Below are positions 58,814 through 64,000 of a stretch of DNA of 64,000 nt, piece after piece. Source of the DNA: Falsarthrobacter nasiphocae (GTDB lineage: Bacteria > Actinomycetota > Actinomycetes > Actinomycetales > Micrococcaceae); NCBI RefSeq assembly GCF_031456275.1, contig NZ_JAVDUI010000001.1, forward strand, positions 2,128,965 through 2,192,964, given 5' to 3'. The position numbers and the translations under genes were made by a program. Every line of letters starts with the position of its first letter. Position 1 is the first letter of the stretch. Under the pieces are notes generated by a model, which did not search any database, was not told the origin of the DNA, and saw only the letters and a list, made by a program, of their open reading frames with translations.

Positions 58814-60523
58814 TTGTCCGTCACGTCGCAGATCCGAGCCCGCGTCGCCAGCCTGCGGGAGCGCCCCAACGCCACCGTCCTCATCATCGGCGGCGGAATC
58901 AACGGCGTCGGAACCTTCCGCGACCTTGCGCTTCAGGGGATCGACGTCGCCCTGATTGAGCGCGAGGACTACTGCTCCGGGGCCTCCGGCGCATCCAGCC
59001 ACATGATCCACGGCGGCATTCGCTACCTTGAGAACGGCGAGTTCCGGCTGGTCAAGGAGTCCGTGGTCGAGCGCAACAACCTCCTCAAGATCGCTCCGCA
59101 CTACGTCAAGCCGCTCCAGACGACGATCCCGATCTTCTCCACGTTCTCCGGCATCCTCAACGCGCCGCTGCGCTTCCTCACGCACAAGTCGGGCGCCCCG
59201 CAGGAGCGTGGGGCCGCGCTCATCAAGGCCGGCCTGTCCATCTACGACTCCTTCTCCCGGATCGGCGGCTCCGTGCCCAAGCACGAGTTCCTCGGAGCCG
59301 AGAAGTCCCGCGAGCTCTTCCCGCAGATGCGCGACGACGTCCGATACACGGCGACCTACTTCGACGCCTCCGTCCACAATCCGGAGCGCCTCACCCTCGA
59401 CGTCCTCAACGACGGTCTCGCGACGGGAGACAAGGCCCGGGCGAGCAACTACGTGACCGCCGTCGGCTTCTCCGACGCGGGGGTGCGCCTCAAGGACGAG
59501 ATCTCCGGCGAGGAGTTCGACTTCAAGGCGGACGTGGTCCTCAACGTCTCCGGCGCCTGGACAGATCAGACCAACGAGGCCATGGACGACGAGACGCGCT
59601 ACATGGGCGGAACCAAGGGCTCGCACATCGTCCTCGACCACCCGGAGCTTCTCGCCGCGACGCGCGGACGCGAGATCTTCTTCGAGCACACCGACGGCCG
59701 GATTGTCCTCATCTACCCGATGGGGGACCGCGTGCTCGTGGGCACGACCGACCTTGACGACGACATGCGGGAGCAGGCCGTCTGCACGGACGAGGAGATC
59801 GAGTACTTCTTCGAACTCGTCAAGCACGTCTTCCCCTCGATCCCCGTCACTCGGGATCAGATCGTCTACACGTTCTCCGGTGTGCGCCCCCTCCCGCGCC
59901 ACGACGACACGGCCCCCGGGTTCGTCTCTCGCGACTACCGGTTCGAGAAGCGCGACCAGCACGGGGCGAAGGTCATCTCTGTGGTCGGCGGCAAGTGGAC
60001 CACCTTCCGGGCGCTCTCCGAGCACCTGACCAACGACGTCCTCGAGCTCCTGGGCAAGGAGCGCGAGGTGAGCACGCTCGGCATGTACATCGGCGGCGGC
60101 GAGGGCTTCCCCGCGAACGAGCAGGCCGTCCGTGCGTGGATCGCGGCGCGTGCCGACGACACGATCGGCGCTGACCGGTACGCGGTGCTCCTCGAGCGCT
60201 ACGGCCTGCGCGCCGACACGGTGGCGGACTACCTCCGCGCCGAGAAGGACGAGCTCATCGCAGGCAGCCCCGAGCTGTCGGTGCGCGAGCTCGACTTCCT
60301 CCTTGAGCATGAGCAGGTCGAGCATGTCGCAGACATCCTCATCCGTCGCACATCGCTCGCCTTCCGGGGCCTAGCCACCGGAGACATGCTCGAGGCCATC
60401 CTCGACGCCTTCGCCGCGGCGAAGGGCCTGAGCGAGGCCGAGAAGGACGCAGAGCGCGCGCACGTGCTCGACGTCTTCAGCGAGCGCCACCGGATTGACC
60501 TTGAGACGGGCGCCCTCGCCTAG
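58814..60523 (+). CDS. glpD: glycerol-3-phosphate dehydrogenase (FAD, GlpD type)
   Basis: Membrane-associated flavoenzyme of 569 residues that oxidises glycerol 3-phosphate to dihydroxyacetone phosphate and passes electrons to quinone. FAD motif GGGINGVG is at 26-33. Family blocks SGASGASSHMIHGGIRYLE (residues 57-75), FFEHTDGRIVLIYPMGDRVLVGTTD and VVGGKWTTFR follow, with a helical C-terminal cap. The start is a TTG at 58814: AAGGAGGA lies 4 bases before it and no better start codon exists in frame. It heads the glp operon, divergent from the SorC regulator. Confidence 0.95.
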   Translation: MSVTSQIRARVASLRERPNATVLIIGGGINGVGTFRDLALQGIDVALIEREDYCSGASGASSHMIHGGIRYLENGEFRLVKESVVERNNLLKIAPHYVKPLQTTIPIFSTFSGILNAPLRFLTHKSGAPQERGAALIKAGLSIYDSFSRIGGSVPKHEFLGAEKSRELFPQMRDDVRYTATYFDASVHNPERLTLDVLNDGLATGDKARASNYVTAVGFSDAGVRLKDEISGEEFDFKADVVLNVSGAWTDQTNEAMDDETRYMGGTKGSHIVLDHPELLAATRGREIFFEHTDGRIVLIYPMGDRVLVGTTDLDDDMREQAVCTDEEIEYFFELVKHVFPSIPVTRDQIVYTFSGVRPLPRHDDTAPGFVSRDYRFEKRDQHGAKVISVVGGKWTTFRALSEHLTNDVLELLGKEREVSTLGMYIGGGEGFPANEQAVRAWIAARADDTIGADRYAVLLERYGLRADTVADYLRAEKDELIAGSPELSVRELDFLLEHEQVEHVADILIRRTSLAFRGLATGDMLEAILDAFAAAKGLSEAEKDAERAHVLDVFSERHRIDLETGALA

Positions 60524-60603
60524 TCACAGGTCACTCCGCCTGCCGCAGGGTACGCTCCGCGGCATCCCCACAAGAACTTCTACTGATTCAAAGAGGTATC
60601 AGC

Positions 60604-61335
60604 ATGAACGGAACACAGTTCATCGCGGAGCTCCTGGGCACGGCCGTGCTCCTGCTCCTCGGTGGCGGCGTCGTCGCCAACAACATCCTCGTGAAGACCA
60701 AGGGCTACGGCACCGGCTTCCTCATGGTCAACTTCGGCTGGGGCTTCGCGGTCCTCGCGGGCATCCTCGTGGCGGCGGCCTCCGGCGCCCACCTGAACCC
60801 GGCCGTGACGGTCGCCTTCATGGCGGACCCGCACGTGGCCGAGCTCGCGCCCGGCATCGCGAAGACGGCCGGCAACCTGGGCCTCTACATCGTGGCCCAG
60901 ATGATCGGCGCCTTCCTCGGCGCCGTCCTCTGCTGGCTCGCCTACAAGGACCACTTCGACCAGGAGGAGAACCCGGCCATGAAGCTGGGCGTCTTCTCGA
61001 CGGGCCCGGAGATCCGCAGCTACGGCATGAACCTCGTCACCGAGATCCTGGCCACGGCAGCCCTCGTCCTCTTCATCCTCATGGTCCCGGCAAAGGCCCC
61101 TGCAGGCCTCGGCGGCATCCTCGTCGCCTTCGCGGTCGTCGGCGTCGGCGCGTCCCTCGGTGGACCGACGGGCTACGCCATCAACCCCGCGCGTGACCTC
61201 GGACCGCGCATCGCCCACGCCATCCTCCCGATCAAGGGCAAGGGCGGCTCCGACTGGGCCTACTCCTGGGTCCCCGTGGTGGGCCCGATCCTGGGTGGCC
61301 TCCTGGCCGTCCTCGTCCACGGCCTCATCGCCTGA
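60604..61335 (+). CDS. glpF: glycerol facilitator (MIP/aquaporin family)
   Basis: Channel protein of 243 residues with six membrane helices and two half-helices. Both signature loops are intact: NPA at 65-67 ([12 protein letters not shown]) and NPA at 194-196 followed by Arg197-Asp198 ([12 protein letters not shown]). The Asp after the second NPA-R is characteristic of glyceroporins rather than water-only channels. ATG at 60604 has AAAGAGG upstream. It lies 80 bases after glpD and 32 before glpK, in one likely operon. Confidence 0.95.
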   Translation: MNGTQFIAELLGTAVLLLLGGGVVANNILVKTKGYGTGFLMVNFGWGFAVLAGILVAAASGAHLNPAVTVAFMADPHVAELAPGIAKTAGNLGLYIVAQMIGAFLGAVLCWLAYKDHFDQEENPAMKLGVFSTGPEIRSYGMNLVTEILATAALVLFILMVPAKAPAGLGGILVAFAVVGVGASLGGPTGYAINPARDLGPRIAHAILPIKGKGGSDWAYSWVPVVGPILGGLLAVLVHGLIA

Positions 61336-61367
61336 ACCTCTTCGACAACGACGTTAGGAGAAACACC

Positions 61368-62897
61368 ATGACGAAGAACGACAAGTCGTACGTCATCGCC
61401 ATCGACCAGGGCACGACGTCCTCGCGAGCGATCATCTTCGACCACGACGGAAAGATCGTCTCTGTCGGGCAGAAGGAACACGAGCAGATCTTCCCGAAGG
61501 CCGGCTGGGTTGAGCACGACGCCACCGAGATCTGGGACAACATCCGCGAGGTCATCGGAAACGCCCTGTCCAAGGCCAACCTGACCCGCCACCACATCGA
61601 GGCCGTCGGCATCACCAACCAGCGAGAGACCGCGGTGGTCTGGGACAAGAACACGGGCAAGCCCGTGTACAACGCCATCGTGTGGCAGGACACGCGCACG
61701 CAGCCGATCGTCGATGAGCTTGCGGGCCCCGAGAAGGACCTCGACCGCTTCAAGGACATCTGCGGCCTGCCGCTCGCCACCTACTTCTCCGGCACGAAGG
61801 TGAAGTGGATCCTCGACAACGTCGAGGGCGCCCGCGAGAAGGCCGAGGCCGGGGACCTCCTCTTCGGCACGACTGACACGTGGGTCCTCTGGAACCTCAC
61901 GGGCGGCACCGACGGCGGCGTGCACGTCACCGACGTCACGAACGCGTCCCGCACGATGTTCATGGACCTCAAGAGCCTCTCGTGGGACGAGAGCATCCTC
62001 AAGGAGTTCGGCGTCCCCGCCTCCATGCTCCCGGAGATCCGCTCGTCCTCCGAGGTCTACGGCACGGTCCACAGCGACCAGCTCCTGCGCGAGGTGCCCA
62101 TCGCGGGCATCCTCGGCGACCAGCAGGCCGCGACCTTCGGCCAGGCCGCCTTCGAGGCCGGCGAGGCCAAGAACACGTACGGCACCGGCTGCTTCCTCAT
62201 CTTCAACACGGGCGAGGAGATCGTCCACTCGAAGAACGGCCTCCTGACGACGGTCGGCTACAAGATCGGCGACCAGCCGGCCCACTACGCCCTCGAGGGG
62301 TCGATCGCCGTCGCCGGCTCGCTCATCCAGTGGCTGCGCGACAACCTCAAGCTGATCTCCTCGGCACCCGAGGTCGAGCGCCTCGCCGCGTCGGTGGAGG
62401 ACAACGGCGGCGTCTACATCGTCCCGGCCTTCTCCGGCCTCTTCGCGCCCTACTGGCGGTCCGAGGCTCGCGGTGCCATCGTCGGACTCACCCGGTTCGC
62501 CAACCGCGGGCACATCGCCCGCGCGGCTCTCGAGGCGACGGCGTTCCAGACCCGCGAGGTCCTGGACGCCGTCAACGCCGACGCCGAGGTCCCGTTCGAG
62601 GAGCTGAAGGTGGACGGCGGCATGACCGCGAACGACGCGCTCATGCAGTTCCAGGCCGACATCCTCGGCGTGCCGGTCATCCGCCCCGAGATCACGGAGA
62701 CCACGGCCCTCGGCGCTGCGTACGCCGCAGGCCTCGCCGTCGGCTTCTGGCGGGACATGGACGAGCTCCGCGCGCAGTGGGCCGAGGACACCCGCTGGGT
62801 GCCCGCCATGGCTGACGAGGAGCGCGATCGCCAGATGCGCCTCTGGAAGAAGGCCGTCACGAAGACCTTCGACTGGGTTGACGAGGACGTTCAGTAG
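61368..62897 (+). CDS. glpK: glycerol kinase
   Basis: FGGY-family kinase of 509 residues that phosphorylates glycerol. N-terminal phosphate loop [15 protein letters not shown], the substrate region [16 protein letters not shown] and WQDTRT, the second lobe [25 protein letters not shown] and the adenosine motif [17 protein letters not shown] are all present. ATG at 61368 has TAGGAGA upstream. A GC hairpin ends the operon. No histidine-type phosphorylation site can be assigned with certainty. Confidence 0.97.
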   Translation: MTKNDKSYVIAIDQGTTSSRAIIFDHDGKIVSVGQKEHEQIFPKAGWVEHDATEIWDNIREVIGNALSKANLTRHHIEAVGITNQRETAVVWDKNTGKPVYNAIVWQDTRTQPIVDELAGPEKDLDRFKDICGLPLATYFSGTKVKWILDNVEGAREKAEAGDLLFGTTDTWVLWNLTGGTDGGVHVTDVTNASRTMFMDLKSLSWDESILKEFGVPASMLPEIRSSSEVYGTVHSDQLLREVPIAGILGDQQAATFGQAAFEAGEAKNTYGTGCFLIFNTGEEIVHSKNGLLTTVGYKIGDQPAHYALEGSIAVAGSLIQWLRDNLKLISSAPEVERLAASVEDNGGVYIVPAFSGLFAPYWRSEARGAIVGLTRFANRGHIARAALEATAFQTREVLDAVNADAEVPFEELKVDGGMTANDALMQFQADILGVPVIRPEITETTALGAAYAAGLAVGFWRDMDELRAQWAEDTRWVPAMADEERDRQMRLWKKAVTKTFDWVDEDVQ

Positions 62898-62914
62898 CGT
62901 CCGCCTCGACTGAC

Positions 62915-62964
62915 ACGAGGGCCGCGCCTGCCGCCGGGACACCGGGGGAGGGCGCGGCCCTTGT
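62915..62964 (+). terminator. hairpin terminator after glpK
   Basis: A 14-bp stem with one G-U pair (62915-62928 with 62951-62964), with a 22-base loop, starts 17 bases after the glpK stop. The 3' arm runs into TTGT. The remainder of the gap to leuS holds no other feature I can support. Confidence 0.65.
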
Positions 62965-63112
62965 CTGTGCCTCCCGGGCTCGGGTGCGGCGACCGGCCCC
63001 CTCGGCCCCGTCGTCGTCCGCTCCGCAGCGCGCCGTGAGGCGGGCCCGGGCACTGGGCTAAAGTTGGTGTGGCCCGGATTGGGCCCACGCACCCACGCCC
63101 CGGAGGAGAAAC

Positions 63113-64000
63113 GTGAACGACGAGCGTTCGACCGAGACCGACTACGACGTCCATGCCGTCGAGGCCAAGTGGGAGGGCAGCTGGGAGAAGGCCAAGGTCT
63201 TCGAGCCACAGCCCGGCGACACGCGGGAGCGCCGCTACGTGGCGGACATGTTCTCCTACCCCTCCGGCGACCTCCACATGGGTCACGCGGAGGCGTACGC
63301 GATCGGCGACGTCGCCGCCCGCTGGTGGCGCTTCAAGGGCTACAACGTCCTGCACCCCGTCGGCTGGGACTCGTTCGGCCTGCCCGCCGAGAACGCGGCC
63401 ATCAAGAACAACAGCCACCCCGCCGAGTGGACGTACAAGAACATCGAGGTCCAGGCGTCCTCCTTCCGCCGCTATGGCCTCAGCCTCGACTGGTCCCGCC
63501 GTCTGCACACGTCCGACCCCGAGTTCTACCGCTGGACCCAGTGGATCTTCCTCGAGTTCTACAAGCGCGGGCTCGCCTACCGCAAGGACTCGCCCGTCAA
63601 CTGGTGCCCCAAGGACCAGACGGTGCTCGCCAACGAGCAGGTTGTCGACGGCGCCTGCGAGCGCTGCGGGACCCTCGTGACGAAGAAGAAGCTCAACCAG
63701 TGGTACTTCAAGATCACGGACTACGCGGACCGCCTCGTCGACGACATGGCGCAGCTTGAGGGCCACTGGCCCGACCGCGTGCTCCTCATGCAGAAGAACT
63801 GGATCGGCCGCTCCAAGGGCGCCAATGTGCGGTTCGCCCTGTTGGCCAACGAGGTCGCCCCGGCCCGGCAGATCGAGGTCTTCACGACGCGCCCCGACAC
63901 CCTCTTCGGCGCGACGTTCATGGTCGTCGCCGTGGACTCGGCCCTCGCCGACGAGATCGTCGTCGGCGAGCAGCGCGAGGCCTTCGAGGCCTACCGCGAG
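63113..64000 (+). CDS. leuS: leucyl-tRNA synthetase, 3' truncated by window edge
   Basis: Class I synthetase charging tRNA-Leu; the first 296 residues are visible. The catalytic HIGH motif reads HMGH at 55-58 ([18 protein letters not shown]). [14 protein letters not shown] follows. The zinc module is CPKDQTV with CERCG at about 164-185. The CP1 editing insert begins near [14 protein letters not shown]. The KMSKS loop and anticodon domain are beyond the window. The GTG at 63113 has GGAGGAGAA upstream, an excellent ribosome site. Confidence 0.96.
   Translation, partial: MNDERSTETDYDVHAVEAKWEGSWEKAKVFEPQPGDTRERRYVADMFSYPSGDLHMGHAEAYAIGDVAARWWRFKGYNVLHPVGWDSFGLPAENAAIKNNSHPAEWTYKNIEVQASSFRRYGLSLDWSRRLHTSDPEFYRWTQWIFLEFYKRGLAYRKDSPVNWCPKDQTVLANEQVVDGACERCGTLVTKKKLNQWYFKITDYADRLVDDMAQLEGHWPDRVLLMQKNWIGRSKGANVRFALLANEVAPARQIEVFTTRPDTLFGATFMVVAVDSALADEIVVGEQREAFEAYRE

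Overview
The window is chromosomal backbone DNA from a high-GC actinobacterium, most likely Micrococcales and probably family Micrococcaceae. The reasons are: very GC-rich third codon positions; many GTG starts (plus two TTG starts); 4-base start/stop overlaps; an HIT-family gene beside thrS; MurT/GatD; an actinobacterial PriA with no helicase motifs; a zinc-free ThiF/MoeB-rhodanese fusion; and the orders ruvCAB-yajC-secDF-rel, mltG-aroECKB-efp-nusB-pyrR and gmk-rpoZ-coaBC-metK-priA. I call 56 protein genes. Two are cut by the window edges: thrS at the left and leuS at the right. I found no rRNA, tRNA, CRISPR array, insertion sequence or prophage. No gene-free stretch exceeds about 250 bases, and most gaps hold a hairpin terminator or a promoter-like element.

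Layout. 1-6746: 3' part of thrS, an HIT (Ap4A phosphorylase-like) gene, the thiazole cluster thiO-thiS-thiG-thiF, then pdxS. 6747-14723: a less conserved interval that separates pdxS from its partner pdxT. It holds an orphan 8-TM membrane protein of visibly lower GC, a GNAT acetyltransferase, a small membrane protein, an M3 oligopeptidase, a CapA-type lipoprotein, and gatD-murT (lipid II amidation). 14791-24518: pdxT, yebC, ruvCAB, yajC-secD-secF and the bifunctional (p)ppGpp enzyme rel. 24525-26652: two minus-strand genes, an AbiEi-like orphan and a DUF349 protein. 26870-33796: aspS, rarA, rpsD, alaS. 33805-40620: ruvX, mltG, aroE-aroC-aroK-aroB, efp, nusB. 40777-49608: the pyrimidine operon pyrR-pyrB-pyrC-(membrane PH-like protein)-carA-carB-pyrF. 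49798-55413: gmk, rpoZ, coaBC, metK, priA. 55483-57581 (minus): an alpha/beta hydrolase and a glycosyltransferase. 57703-62897: a SorC-type regulator divergent from glpD-glpF-glpK. 63113-end: leuS.

How the genes work together. Thiazole synthesis, PLP synthase, chorismate synthesis, de novo UMP synthesis, CoA and S-adenosylmethionine formation are all represented and mostly in tightly coupled operons. The ruv genes, ruvX, rarA and priA cover recombination and replication repair. yajC-secDF serves protein export. rel and rpoZ belong to the stringent response. The glp cluster imports glycerol, phosphorylates it and oxidises it.

I did not find a convincing new multi-gene system. The best leads are single features: the low-GC membrane protein between pdxS and the M3 peptidase, a cysteine-free MurT, the apparent absence of mihF between pyrF and gmk, a conserved-looking PH-type membrane protein inside the pyr operon, a palindromic candidate operator in front of glpD, and a recurring -10 box placed 7 bases before a start codon that lacks a Shine-Dalgarno sequence (leaderless transcripts).
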